A stretch of DNA of 33,032 nt from a virus. The stretch covers positions 1-33,032 of the IMG/VR virus record IMGVR_UViG_3300011116_000409; one strand, given 5' to 3'. Position 1 is the stretch's first letter; each line of letters starts with the position of its first letter. The position numbers were made by a program, and so were the translations under genes. The notes below the pieces were generated by a model. It searched no databases. It was not told the DNA's origin and saw nothing but the letters and a program-made list of their open reading frames with translations. Shown piece after piece: positions 15,488-29,248 of this stretch.

Positions 15488-18400
15488 AGTCGTCAAAGCA
15501 TTAGTAGCAGTAGCCGCAGTTGTAGCCGCTGTAGTATTCACAGGCGGTACCGCTTTAAGCGCAGTAGCATCAACGATTGGTCGCTCATTAGTCACAGCAG
15601 CCATAAGCATAGGCATAAGCAGATTGATAGCCAAAAGAGCAAGCGTGCCTGGCGATAGTGGTGGCGATGGTGGCGCAAGAATACAGTTGCCTCCTGCTAC
15701 AACAAACAAATTACCTGTAGTATATGGTACTAGTTTTATAGGTGGCCCTATCACAGATGCCATGATCAGCGCAGACCAAAAGACTATGTGGTATGTTGTT
15801 GCATTGGCAGAAGTCTCTGACAATCAAGGTGGCGGTGGCGGTAGTTACACATACGACACAAGCAAGATTTATTATGATGGCAAGTTAGTGCAGTTTGGTA
15901 CTAATGGTGCTGTCACAGGACTGATAACAAACAATGCCGCACCAGGCGTTGCACAAGTAGATACAAGAGTCAATGGATTCTTGAATATATACCTATTCAC
16001 TAATGGTAGCAGTTCAGGTATCAACACAGGTGGACAGACTGCCGCACAGATATTGAGCGTTGCTAATGGAGTACCTGCAAATCATGCATGGGGCCCAAAT
16101 CAGACTATGACTAATTGCGCATTCGCAATCATCAAAGTCAGATATAGCACAGACGCAGGTACTACAAGCGCAGGTGGATTGTTAGTCAATATCACAAACA
16201 GCATCACTAAGCCAGGTGATGCTATACTTGACTATATGTTGAATGACCGCTATGGTTGCGCATTACCTATAGATTTGATTGATACTGCTAGCCTCACAGC
16301 ATTAAATGGCTATAGCGATGAACTGATCGATTACATACCTGCTGATGGTAACACTACACCACCATTACCACAGCAAGCAAGATATCGCATCAATGGACCT
16401 GTCAATACAGCAGATAATTGCTTGAGCAATCTACAATATCTTGTAGATAGTTGCGATAGTTGGTTACAATATAGCGAACTCACAGGCAAGTGGCGTGTAG
16501 TCATCAATAAATTATATACTGGATATCCAAATATCAACAATCTATATTTGGTAGATAGCAGTAATCTGATTGGCGGTATAGAAGTCAGCCCAATCGATCT
16601 AAACGAGACATTCAATCAAGTAGAAGTCGCATATCCAAACACGAATATCAAGGATCAGACAGATTATCAGATCATAGATTTGTTCGTAGAAGATCCACAG
16701 TTGTTGAGTCCTAACGAAGCAGTCAACAAACTAAACATCACATTACCATATGTGAACAACGCAGTACAAGCAAAATATCTAGCACAACGTAGATTGTATC
16801 AGAGCCGCGAAGATTTAGTCATAGCATTTAAATTAGATTTTAGTGGTATACAATTAGAAGCAGGCGATGTCATACGTGTCACACATGAAGTATATGGTTG
16901 GACTAACAAATTGTTCCGTGTCAATGCTGTAGCAGAGACAAAAGATGAGAATGGTAATCTGTTTGCTGACATACAAGCATTTGAATATAATGATGGCATC
17001 TATGCAGATGTCATACAAGATTACATACCTGCGTTCAACACGGGCTTGAAAGACCCTAACGTGATCAGTCAACCTGGCACGCCAACATTTGCACCTAGCA
17101 CTACAGGTGAAGGACAGATATCAAGTTTCGATGTGACTAGTTATGTACCACAAGATGGTCTTGTGTTATTGATGGACTTCAACTATGGTAATACAAGCAA
17201 TGTATTAGAGCATAGATTATATCGCACAGTACAGCAAAGTAACGGCGCACCATATATCAACAGCAGTAATGTTGGCGGTAATTCACAAGTATTGAATAAT
17301 GTCAGCATAAATGTGAATGATTTCAAAGCAGGTAATTATTATTGGTCTGTAACAGCAAGAAACAATACATCAGGTAGACGCAGTAATAGTAGCGCATTGT
17401 TTAATTGGTTAGGTGCTAACATCACGCCACCTATAAATTATTCAGGATGTAATGCAGTAAGCGTAGGTAATCTAATCACAAGTGATGCTATAGCGAATTT
17501 AACTGTTGGTAGTAATCTTATCATAACATCAGGCAATGGTGCTTTTGCAGCCAATACTTATGTCACAAGTGTCATTAGCAATACTCAATTCACAGTATCA
17601 TCAGTACCAACTACGCCATTGAGCAATGCATGTATAACTGCACAGAATGGTGGTGTCAGCGGTAACAATGTGCGTAGCAACACCATAACTAGCAATAACA
17701 TGACTAAGACAGGCGTTGTCGCAGGATGTTATACAAGTCCAGGTAATGTTTGTGTTGATGATGCAGGTCGTATAACATTTATAGCCAATGGCACTGGTGG
17801 TGGTGGAGGTGTAGGTGTTAGAATAAACAACGTTGCTATTTGTAGTGCTAATACACTTAATTTCACAGGATCTGTCGTAGGAGGTTGTGCTAATGGTATA
17901 GCCACTATTCAAGTTTTAGGTAGCGGTGGCGGTGGTGGATCGCAAACACGTTATGGTGGAGTATCTAGTAATGTTTGGACAACCGTATTACGAAGTTATT
18001 CGGATACTTTAAATATCGTAGGCGGTCGTGAATTTTATTGTAATGCAAATATCGGTGTACTAAGCCAGCCATGGACATTTAATGGAGATGATGATCCTTA
18101 TTATAATCAAACTGCTACTACTGGAGCGGGATTCCTAGAAAATAGTTCAGCATTTAATAGATTTTCACCTTTAGGTGCAGCCTTTCAACAAGTTGGATTT
18201 TTTTGTAGCAATACCTACGTAGGTGATGGAAAACAAGGCTGGGTCGGTGTTTTGCGTTCATCAACATTTAGTAGCGCAGTTAACTATGTACACAAGTATA
18301 CCGCAACTGTGCAATTAATTGCACCAACAAATATAGATGTACAAATAGCGCCGGGTATAGGTTTAAATTTTACTGCAAATAATAATATTAAAGGCAGTTA

Positions 18401-18608
18401 TGTCGATTTTACAAGCGTGCATAATTTAAGTTTGCAAGCAAATAAACCAACTATTTTTACAATAACTTATACAAGAAACGCACAAAATTTAAATTATATT
18501 TTTACTCCAGCCACTTGTTATATTGGAGAATTAATTTTATATGTAAGAAATCTTGGATCAGGGGCATTGTACGTACCAACTGGACATATGCTAACCTTCC
18601 CAGCATAA
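15480..18608 (+). CDS. Tail tip / host specificity protein (lambda gpJ-like)
   Basis: 1042 residues. The N terminus has an Ala/Val-rich hydrophobic segment (residues about 5-45) like the tail-tip assembly protein gpI, then LPVVYGTSFIGGPITDAMIS and the hub region LDYMLNDRYGCALPIDLIDT and CDSWLQYSELTGKWRVVI. These are typical of gpJ-like central tip proteins that bind the receptor and open the tail. Fibronectin-like strands lie near residue 560. The last 225 residues (from about 17930), after a GSGGGGG linker, are visibly more AT-rich and use different codons from the rest (ttt, aat, att), suggesting an exchanged receptor-binding head. Confidence 0.82.
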   Translation: MSKVVKALVAVAAVVAAVVFTGGTALSAVASTIGRSLVTAAISIGISRLIAKRASVPGDSGGDGGARIQLPPATTNKLPVVYGTSFIGGPITDAMISADQKTMWYVVALAEVSDNQGGGGGSYTYDTSKIYYDGKLVQFGTNGAVTGLITNNAAPGVAQVDTRVNGFLNIYLFTNGSSSGINTGGQTAAQILSVANGVPANHAWGPNQTMTNCAFAIIKVRYSTDAGTTSAGGLLVNITNSITKPGDAILDYMLNDRYGCALPIDLIDTASLTALNGYSDELIDYIPADGNTTPPLPQQARYRINGPVNTADNCLSNLQYLVDSCDSWLQYSELTGKWRVVINKLYTGYPNINNLYLVDSSNLIGGIEVSPIDLNETFNQVEVAYPNTNIKDQTDYQIIDLFVEDPQLLSPNEAVNKLNITLPYVNNAVQAKYLAQRRLYQSREDLVIAFKLDFSGIQLEAGDVIRVTHEVYGWTNKLFRVNAVAETKDENGNLFADIQAFEYNDGIYADVIQDYIPAFNTGLKDPNVISQPGTPTFAPSTTGEGQISSFDVTSYVPQDGLVLLMDFNYGNTSNVLEHRLYRTVQQSNGAPYINSSNVGGNSQVLNNVSINVNDFKAGNYYWSVTARNNTSGRRSNSSALFNWLGANITPPINYSGCNAVSVGNLITSDAIANLTVGSNLIITSGNGAFAANTYVTSVISNTQFTVSSVPTTPLSNACITAQNGGVSGNNVRSNTITSNNMTKTGVVAGCYTSPGNVCVDDAGRITFIANGTGGGGGVGVRINNVAICSANTLNFTGSVVGGCANGIATIQVLGSGGGGGSQTRYGGVSSNVWTTVLRSYSDTLNIVGGREFYCNANIGVLSQPWTFNGDDDPYYNQTATTGAGFLENSSAFNRFSPLGAAFQQVGFFCSNTYVGDGKQGWVGVLRSSTFSSAVNYVHKYTATVQLIAPTNIDVQIAPGIGLNFTANNNIKGSYVDFTSVHNLSLQANKPTIFTITYTRNAQNLNYIFTPATCYIGELILYVRNLGSGALYVPTGHMLTFPA

Positions 18609-18630
18609 ATATTATATAGGAATAGAGAAC

Positions 18631-19152
18631 ATGAGTTTATTACTAAACGGATCAAAAACAGTCACAATCGCTGGCACAGAGATGCAATGTATAGAGATAT
18701 ACACAGGCGAGAGTTATACATTACCATTAGCGTTTGTCGATAATGTAGGCAATCCAATCAATTGCACATTACCAAACGCATGGGCATTAAGCACAAGTGC
18801 TAAATTCTATACTTGTACCGATATCACATACAGCGGCGATACTGCTGTGTTAGGCAATCTAGATTTAAACACGCCCCAACCAAGCACAGGCGCAGGTACA
18901 TATAGCGCAAATTTAGTGGCTGCATTCACTAATGCCAATCAAGGCAAAGGATATCTATATATACCTAGCAATTTGACAGGTGGTACAGGTAGCCCTAACC
19001 CTACACCAACTATCGTGCCTCCTGCACAGAATACAGCGGCACCAAGCACCGTAGTTGTTGTCACATTACAAGTCAGCAGACAAAGTGCGAGCAATCCTGC
19101 ATTAGCAGATGTCAATAAAGAACCTATCGGTATGATTGTGAGATATCAATAA
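18631..19152 (+). CDS. Baseplate/fibre adaptor-like protein (BppU-like N-terminal fold suspected)
   Basis: 173 residues. The segment MQCIEIYTGESYTLPLAFVD resembles the N-terminal domain of baseplate upper or fibre attachment proteins, where a short beta-barrel docks the fibre to the tail tip. A Pro/Thr-rich linker (SPNPTPTIVPPAQNTAAPS) precedes a last beta segment. Stop and start of the next fibre gene overlap (AATAATG), so the two are likely co-translated. This may be the socket for the fibre that follows. Confidence 0.55.
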   Translation: MSLLLNGSKTVTIAGTEMQCIEIYTGESYTLPLAFVDNVGNPINCTLPNAWALSTSAKFYTCTDITYSGDTAVLGNLDLNTPQPSTGAGTYSANLVAAFTNANQGKGYLYIPSNLTGGTGSPNPTPTIVPPAQNTAAPSTVVVVTLQVSRQSASNPALADVNKEPIGMIVRYQ

Positions 19153-21317
19153 TGAGCGATATAAATTTGGAAATCACTCCAAATGTATCTACAACTGTTA
19201 TAACTGTAGATCAAAACACTATACAGGTCACACCTAGTGCTATCGATCTTACATTTAGCACAGGTGGTATCATAGGTGCTACTGGAGCGACAGGCCCTAT
19301 AGGGGCTAGCGGTGCTACAGGACCCAGCGGCGGCCCTACAGGTGCTACTGGTATAACAGGTGCAACTGGTGCTACAGGTATTTCTATACCTGGAGGCAGT
19401 AATACTCAAGTTCAATTCAATGATAATAGTCTTTTTGGTGGCACAGCAAATTTAACATTCAATAAATCTACAAATAACCTTGCGTTAGCAGGCAATATGT
19501 TATTGACTGTTGGAAGTTATTATGGTAATGGTAATACTTTAAACAGCATAAATGGTAGCAATGTTACAGGTCAAGTAGCCAATGCGTTAATAGCCGGAAC
19601 AGTTTATACAAACGCACAACCAAACATAACAAGTGTTGGTAATTTGACAGGTCTAAACGTTAATGGTAACGTGACCGTGACTACCGGCAGATATGTAGGT
19701 AATGGTAGTGGATTAACAAATATACCTGGTGGTAATGTCACAAGTCAAGTACCAAACGCATTAGTTGCTGGTACAGTTTATACAAACGCACAACCAAATA
19801 TCACAAGCGTTGGAGCATTAAACTCATTGACTGTAGTTGGTACTGTAACTGCAGGTGCATTTAGTACAAACACTGGTAGTTATACTTCTATTAATGGTAG
19901 TGTTTTTGCCAACAATGGTACTGTTAGGGGTAATTTGTTAACAGGTACATTGACTACCGCGGCTCAACCAAATATAACAAGTGTTGGTAATCTGACAGGC
20001 GTGACTTTAGCACCTAATGCTGATATCGTAATGAGTGGTATAGATTCTACTATATCAGGTGCTAATCTAATTGCAGGCAATCTTTTTGCAGGAACATTGA
20101 CCACTCCTGCACAACCAAACATAACAAGTGTTGGTAATTTGACAGCATTAGTAGTGATTGGAAACGCTAGTGCCGGTAATTTTATTGGTACATTAGCCAA
20201 TGGTAATAGTAGTATAAGCATTCCTGTAGTTAATGGAAACATCAATATTAGTGCTACTGGTTCTCCTAATGAATTAGTAATAACAAGTACAGGAGTGAAC
20301 ATCACAGGCACATTAAATGTTACAAGCACATTAAATGCCACAGGTAATGCCAACGTTGGTAATTTAGGCACAGCACAAGTATTAGCAAGCGCCAATATCA
20401 CAACACCTCAATTCATTTCCAACATCGCTACAGGAACTAGTCCATTAATTGTAAATTCAACTACTCCAGTAGCAAATCTAGGAGTTGAGACTGCAGGTAC
20501 TGTACGAAATGCCGCGCAACCAAATATCACAAGCGTTGGTAATCTAACAAGTTTAACTGTTCTTGGTAATATTAATGCAAATAATTTTAGTTCTAACCTG
20601 TTAACAGGCACATTAACAACAGCCAATCAACCAAATATAACAAATGTTGGAACATTAGGTAATCTATCTGTAAGTGGTAATATAGATTGCGGTGTATATC
20701 AGAACAGCGTCAGCAATATTAAAATAACAAGTACTGCTATAACATTTAGTGCCAATAATACTGCAAACTTAGGTTATTTTGATTATCTATCTGGTTTTTT
20801 TGCAAATAATGCAAGTTTCAATGCATTACAATTAAATTCAAATAGAGTAGCATTAGGTAGTCAAGCAGTTGTAAGTGCAGTTGGCGCAGGTGTTAATACC
20901 GGTGTAGCCATAGGACAACAATCTAAATATCAGACAGGTAATTTAGGTAGTGATACTATCGCTATAGGTGCCTCATCACAATCTGGTATAACTGCCAATA
21001 TTGGCTCACAAAGTATTGCGATCGGCGTAAGAGCCGCACAAAGTAGCACACAATATGCAAATAGTATTGCTATAGGTGCTGAAGCAGGTAGAGCAGGATT
21101 AGGTGTAAGCAGTATCGCAATAGGTACTGGAGCGGCTTATGGCGCAAATGCAACAGCAAATAACACGATTGTTATCAATGCTACAGGTGCAAATTTAGAA
21201 GGTACTACAGCAAATGCGTTGTATATCAAGCCTGTGCGTAGAGTAACATCAACAACAGGTTTATGGCAAATATATTACGATCCAACAACAGGGGAACTCG
21301 TTTATTATCAACCATAA
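19152..21317 (+). CDS. Tail fibre with collagen-like stem, AQPNITSVG repeats and YadA-like head
   Basis: 721 residues. A beta N-terminal anchor (residues 1-40) is followed by a collagen-like Gly-X-Thr tract ([20 protein letters not shown], about 40-80). Six degenerate repeats follow, each with the core AQPNITSVGNLT (about residues 155, 213, 271, 319, 453 and 492), a motif of trimeric beta fibres. The C terminus has YadA-type beta-roll motifs (SIAIGVRAA, SIAIGAEAG, SIAIGTGAA) and ends YYDPTTGELVYYQP. Fibres of this kind are trimers that reach the receptor. Cysteine is nearly absent. No S74 autoprocessing domain is seen. Confidence 0.87.
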   Translation: MSDINLEITPNVSTTVITVDQNTIQVTPSAIDLTFSTGGIIGATGATGPIGASGATGPSGGPTGATGITGATGATGISIPGGSNTQVQFNDNSLFGGTANLTFNKSTNNLALAGNMLLTVGSYYGNGNTLNSINGSNVTGQVANALIAGTVYTNAQPNITSVGNLTGLNVNGNVTVTTGRYVGNGSGLTNIPGGNVTSQVPNALVAGTVYTNAQPNITSVGALNSLTVVGTVTAGAFSTNTGSYTSINGSVFANNGTVRGNLLTGTLTTAAQPNITSVGNLTGVTLAPNADIVMSGIDSTISGANLIAGNLFAGTLTTPAQPNITSVGNLTALVVIGNASAGNFIGTLANGNSSISIPVVNGNINISATGSPNELVITSTGVNITGTLNVTSTLNATGNANVGNLGTAQVLASANITTPQFISNIATGTSPLIVNSTTPVANLGVETAGTVRNAAQPNITSVGNLTSLTVLGNINANNFSSNLLTGTLTTANQPNITNVGTLGNLSVSGNIDCGVYQNSVSNIKITSTAITFSANNTANLGYFDYLSGFFANNASFNALQLNSNRVALGSQAVVSAVGAGVNTGVAIGQQSKYQTGNLGSDTIAIGASSQSGITANIGSQSIAIGVRAAQSSTQYANSIAIGAEAGRAGLGVSSIAIGTGAAYGANATANNTIVINATGANLEGTTANALYIKPVRRVTSTTGLWQIYYDPTTGELVYYQP

Positions 21318-21332
21318 TAAATATAATATAAC

Positions 21333-21380
21333 ACCCTAGACTTGCGAGACAGCACACTAGGGTAATAATGCGAGGCAGCA
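21333..21380 (+). promoter_or_regulatory. Hairpin with flanking 12-nt direct repeats before a fibre gene
   Basis: A 7-bp stem, ACCCTAG (21333-21339) with CTAGGGT (21357-21363), encloses 17 nt. TGCGAGACAGCA (21343-21354) and TGCGAGGCAGCA (21369-21380) are 12-nt direct repeats with one mismatch, 26 bases apart; one lies in the loop and the second runs up to the start codon at 21384. The start has no good Shine-Dalgarno apart from the AGAGATG context. A TATAAT (21322-21327) precedes it but without a convincing -35 box. It may control production of the downstream fibre gene. Confidence 0.5.
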
Positions 21381-21383
21381 GAG

Positions 21384-22199
21384 ATGGCAAAATTTAGTCA
21401 AAACACCCTCAATCAAGTTGGGGGATTCGATGGTCAGGTTCTTGCACAAGAACTTGTCTATAATCAAAAAGCGTTCTGGAACCTTAATTGGGCTACCATC
21501 ACGCAATATATCAGCGGTTGGCAGACAGGCACTACACCTATCAATCTAACAGGCGCAACGATCTCAGCAGAAATCATACGCAGATCGATAACCAATTTTA
21601 GAAATAGTCGCACAGGATATGATTTCATCATCCGCGACTATCCATTAGTCAGCAAGATAACAACAATAACAAACACAGAAGTCGGTACAAATCATTTCAC
21701 ATGCACAAGCACAAGTGAATTATTCATTGGTATGCCAGTACAGTTTCGTGGATCGGTATTTGGTGGTGTAGCGATCAACACCACATACTATGTCAAAGAT
21801 ATCATAGATGATAATGTTTTCACTATAAGCGATACTAGAGGTAATGCACCAAATTATACTCCAGGTACTGTTTATGCATTGACTACAGCAGGCGGCAGTA
21901 TGACTATGAATCGCATAGAACCATTGCCCATATCTTTAGGTATCACAAATCGTGATAATCTAGCAGGTAATTTTACAGTAGTCATAGATGAAGAACAATG
22001 GGCAACTATAGGTCGTGATAATCTACAAGTCACATATTCAGGACTGCCAGGTGATCCTGATCTTGATATCAATGCTACTGACCCTGCATGTTTCACAGGA
22101 CGAATAAAGATAAGTTTTCCAGCAACATTGACACAGCCAGCCTACGATGTGTTAGTTTTCATGCTGTTCCTCGTAGCAAGCGATGGAGTGTATAACTAA
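21384..22199 (+). CDS. Putative baseplate or fibre attachment protein
   Basis: 271 residues, beta-rich, unknown family. N-terminal part: [20 protein letters not shown] then [17 protein letters not shown], which resembles the BppU-type phrase 'LTGATI.A.I..' found in proteins that dock fibres on tail tips. A middle part repeats strand patterns ([36 protein letters not shown]). Its position between two collagen-like fibre genes suggests an adaptor. It contains a few Cys and no catalytic motif. The regulatory hairpin just upstream is described separately. Confidence 0.6.
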   Translation: MAKFSQNTLNQVGGFDGQVLAQELVYNQKAFWNLNWATITQYISGWQTGTTPINLTGATISAEIIRRSITNFRNSRTGYDFIIRDYPLVSKITTITNTEVGTNHFTCTSTSELFIGMPVQFRGSVFGGVAINTTYYVKDIIDDNVFTISDTRGNAPNYTPGTVYALTTAGGSMTMNRIEPLPISLGITNRDNLAGNFTVVIDEEQWATIGRDNLQVTYSGLPGDPDLDINATDPACFTGRIKISFPATLTQPAYDVLVFMLFLVASDGVYN

Positions 22200-22200
22200 A

Positions 22201-27156
<4,956 letters not shown>

Positions 27157-27168
27157 GAGAATGGAAAA

Positions 27169-27387
27169 ATGTCGATGCTAGAAACACTAACAGCGTTCAT
27201 AAAAACATTACCAACTTGGCTTGGTGCAGTAGTCGAGGTAATGGTCGTAGCGATAATCTTTTTGACTGCTATGACCTTCCTCGCAGGAATATGGTGTGGT
27301 TTGCGTATAGTTGGTAAACGAGCCAATGCTATACAAAGTATAGAATTCTTTCCGCCCCGTATAATTTTCAAGGACTCAGATAAATAA
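27169..27387 (+). CDS. Small one-helix membrane protein (holin/spanin candidate)
   Basis: 72 residues. A single hydrophobic stretch (about residues 19-46, LGAVVEVMVVAIIFLTAMTF then LAGIWCGLRIVG) is followed by a basic cytoplasmic-type tail (GKRANAI) and FPPRIIFKDSDK. The size and single helix fit a small (class III-like) holin or an inner-membrane spanin. It is the last gene of the late operon, where siphoviruses often place lysis genes. No endolysin sits beside it. Function by context only. Confidence 0.6.
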   Translation: MSMLETLTAFIKTLPTWLGAVVEVMVVAIIFLTAMTFLAGIWCGLRIVGKRANAIQSIEFFPPRIIFKDSDK

Positions 27388-27800
27388 ACATGTAGGGTGT
27401 GCGTTTTCCATATGTTGAGTGCCAAAATCCGTCCTATTTTAGACTAAGCCATAGTCTATCCGTATAGCACACCCTACATCCTCAATACAAAAAGAAATGC
27501 CCGCTTTGTGCGATCTGCGGGCAGAGATCAGATAGCCTTGCAACATCTTTGAGAGATTCTCCTTGTTAAGGAAAGTCTTGGGGCTATTATGCACGTTGAA
27601 AAAGATGCTAGGTTTCAGCGCATACTACCTAGCGAGTATGGATGACCGAGGCTGAATTGGTCGCGCCTAAATTTATTGCCCGATTTGTGCGCCTTCGGTG
27701 CCGAGATTACAAATGATCAGCGGGGAATATAACAACATTGCTAAGAGTGCTGATCTAGATACACAATAATAATTATACAGATTTATATACCTATTGCAAA
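27388..27800. other. Gene-free, highly self-complementary region between convergent operons (candidate structured RNA)
   Basis: No credible gene lies here. Visible structures: a perfect 13-bp pairing of 27390-27402 with 27467-27479 that encloses a TAGACT/AGTCTA hairpin; TGCCCGC/GCGGGCA (27498-27504 with 27517-27523); GCTAGGT/ACCTAGC (27607-27613 with 27627-27633), mutually exclusive with CATACT/AGTATG (27621-27626 with 27635-27640); GATCAGC/GCTGATC (27715-27721 with 27749-27755). Two similar stretches, TGCCCGCTTTGTGCG (27498) and TGCCCGATTTGTGCG (27678), occur. The first hairpin follows the stop at 27387 by 2 bases and may end the late transcript. The density of pairings suggests a stable RNA rather than a simple terminator. 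Confidence 0.6.
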
Positions 27801-28187
27801 TTATTTGGGTGCCTGCTTGCAATTATCAAAATGATATCTATTCATATTACCTTGATTTTTACTTTGAAATTTACAATAAGGACAAACAATCATTGGTTTT
27901 AGTTTCATTGTTTTTTTATATTTTTCTACCTGCTCTTTAGATTTTGGTACACCCTTCAATCTAGCAATTTTTGCTTCACGCACACCGGGCGCATATGCTG
28001 GATTGTTTGTTCCAATCATATCAGGTCTTTTGACTCCTTTTTTACCATTGCTAAGATTTTTGCGGTAATCCTTATCATTGGCTTTATTAATATTAGCCAA
28101 AACACGATTAGCATTAGTCTCATTTAGAGAATGCAATTTACTAGAATTGCGTATTTCATCTAACTTTTTTTGAATATCATTGGACAT
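27801..28187 (-). CDS. NUMOD3-like DNA-binding protein with C-terminal zinc finger, no nuclease domain
   Basis: 128 residues from the ATG at 28187, which overlaps the ATPase stop by 11 bases; an upstream start at 28208 is less likely. The middle carries NUMOD3-type helix-turn motifs (GTNNPAYAPGVREAKIAR, then LKGVPKSKEQVEKYKKT), as found in the DNA-recognition part of GIY-YIG and HNH homing nucleases. The end has CPYCKFQSKNQGNMNRYHFD then NC, a C-x2-C...H-x3-C finger common at the end of such nucleases. No GIY-YIG or HNH core is present. It may be a nuclease remnant or a domesticated DNA-binding regulator. Confidence 0.72.
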   Translation of the reverse strand: MSNDIQKKLDEIRNSSKLHSLNETNANRVLANINKANDKDYRKNLSNGKKGVKRPDMIGTNNPAYAPGVREAKIARLKGVPKSKEQVEKYKKTMKLKPMIVCPYCKFQSKNQGNMNRYHFDNCKQAPK

Positions 28188-29025
28188 AATTAATATTCCA
28201 CATGTCAAGATAATTATTAGGATATTTTTTAATGATCTTAGTTAATTTTTCAATCAAACTTAAATTTCGTTCTGTAACGTTTTTCCAATTATAAAAACAC
28301 CAAGTTAAAATTTGTTCTTGTTGGGCTTGTGTCACAGATGGTAAAATCTTTTGACAAATTTGGCTATTAAGTGTAATATATGCCACATATCCCCAAAGTT
28401 CATCATCAGACATAGAAATTTCTTGATAATCTACACGCCTACGAATGGCATGCAAATCTGTTTGTACACTATGCTTTTTACTACCGCTAGGTAATGCATT
28501 GACTTCATTAATTGTAGGTAGGTGCCTATTAGTCAAAATCAAAAAACTTACATTATCTAAAGGTACCTCAAATCCTGCACGATTAGGATTTGTAAAATGT
28601 TGAATGGCTTCCCATTGCAATTCATTACAAAATGCTTTTAGACCCGTAGTAACCTTATTGTATTTTAATTTTTTAGTCTGATCGAACATCTTTTTGGTAG
28701 TATTCGTATTAGTATCTAAAAATAAAATATCACAATCATCTTGCACGATAAACAATGGCTTATTACAAGCAAGATAAACTGCTGTAGTAATATCAACAAT
28801 GAAAGCAGGCATGCTAGGTGTACCTGCAAAAAATAATGGTTGATCCGTCATTGTTTGCATGAATTTTTCAGTTTCATAACTTTTACCCAATCCAGGGCAA
28901 CTACTAATTATGACATTTTCACAATTATTAGTTAAACTTGATTGAATCAAATTTTTAAGTTTATTATGATGAAACGCACCTTTATTGATAAGGTTCATTT
29001 GGTCTACTGTAAATACTTGTGACAT
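28177..29025 (-). CDS. AAA+ family ATPase (replication/initiation candidate)
   Basis: 282 residues. Walker A is SCPGLGKSYE (about residues 42-51), Walker B LFIVQDDCDILF (about 92-103), a sensor-1-like strand VSFLILTNRHLP (near 155) and a basic motif HAIRRRVDYQEI (near 195) that could hold the arginine finger. These are the elements of an AAA+ switch protein. The genome has no other replication gene, so this is the best candidate for an initiator or helicase loader that diverts host replication; that role is inferred. It begins one base after the upstream stop. The codons are more AT-rich than in the plus-strand genes. Confidence 0.75.
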   Translation of the reverse strand: MSQVFTVDQMNLINKGAFHHNKLKNLIQSSLTNNCENVIISSCPGLGKSYETEKFMQTMTDQPLFFAGTPSMPAFIVDITTAVYLACNKPLFIVQDDCDILFLDTNTNTTKKMFDQTKKLKYNKVTTGLKAFCNELQWEAIQHFTNPNRAGFEVPLDNVSFLILTNRHLPTINEVNALPSGSKKHSVQTDLHAIRRRVDYQEISMSDDELWGYVAYITLNSQICQKILPSVTQAQQEQILTWCFYNWKNVTERNLSLIEKLTKIIKKYPNNYLDMWNINYVQ

Positions 29026-29026
29026 A

Positions 29027-29248
29027 TCATTCTCCTAAATTATCAATTTCCCAACAAATTCTATCAATTACCCAATCATTACCGAATTCGGCTCCTACCC
29101 ATTCTTTATGTACATTTTCTATAAATTGATTAAATTTATCCAATCCATAAAAAAATACATAATAAGATTTTTCTAAATATAGTTGACGTAAGAACCTATC
29201 ACGGTCACGCCAAGTATTAAAATGTGGAATTTTAATATTCATGGGCAA
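29027..29248 (-). CDS. Small Tyr/Trp-rich protein, unknown function
   Basis: 73 residues (or 71 from an ATG two codons in). It is aromatic-rich (KSYYVFFYGLDKFNQFIE, then WVIDRICWEIDNLGE) and amphipathic without a clear membrane helix. It overlaps the end of the lipoprotein gene by 10 bases, and the ATPase gene starts one base after its stop, so the four minus-strand genes are one operon. No family recognised. Confidence 0.68.
   Translation of the reverse strand: MPMNIKIPHFNTWRDRDRFLRQLYLEKSYYVFFYGLDKFNQFIENVHKEWVGAEFGNDWVIDRICWEIDNLGE

Noticed and set aside
27388-27480. The 13-bp stem after the late operon as a simple rho-independent terminator.
   Set aside because: The loop is about 64 bases and no U run follows, so a plain intrinsic terminator does not fit; it is described as part of a structured region.
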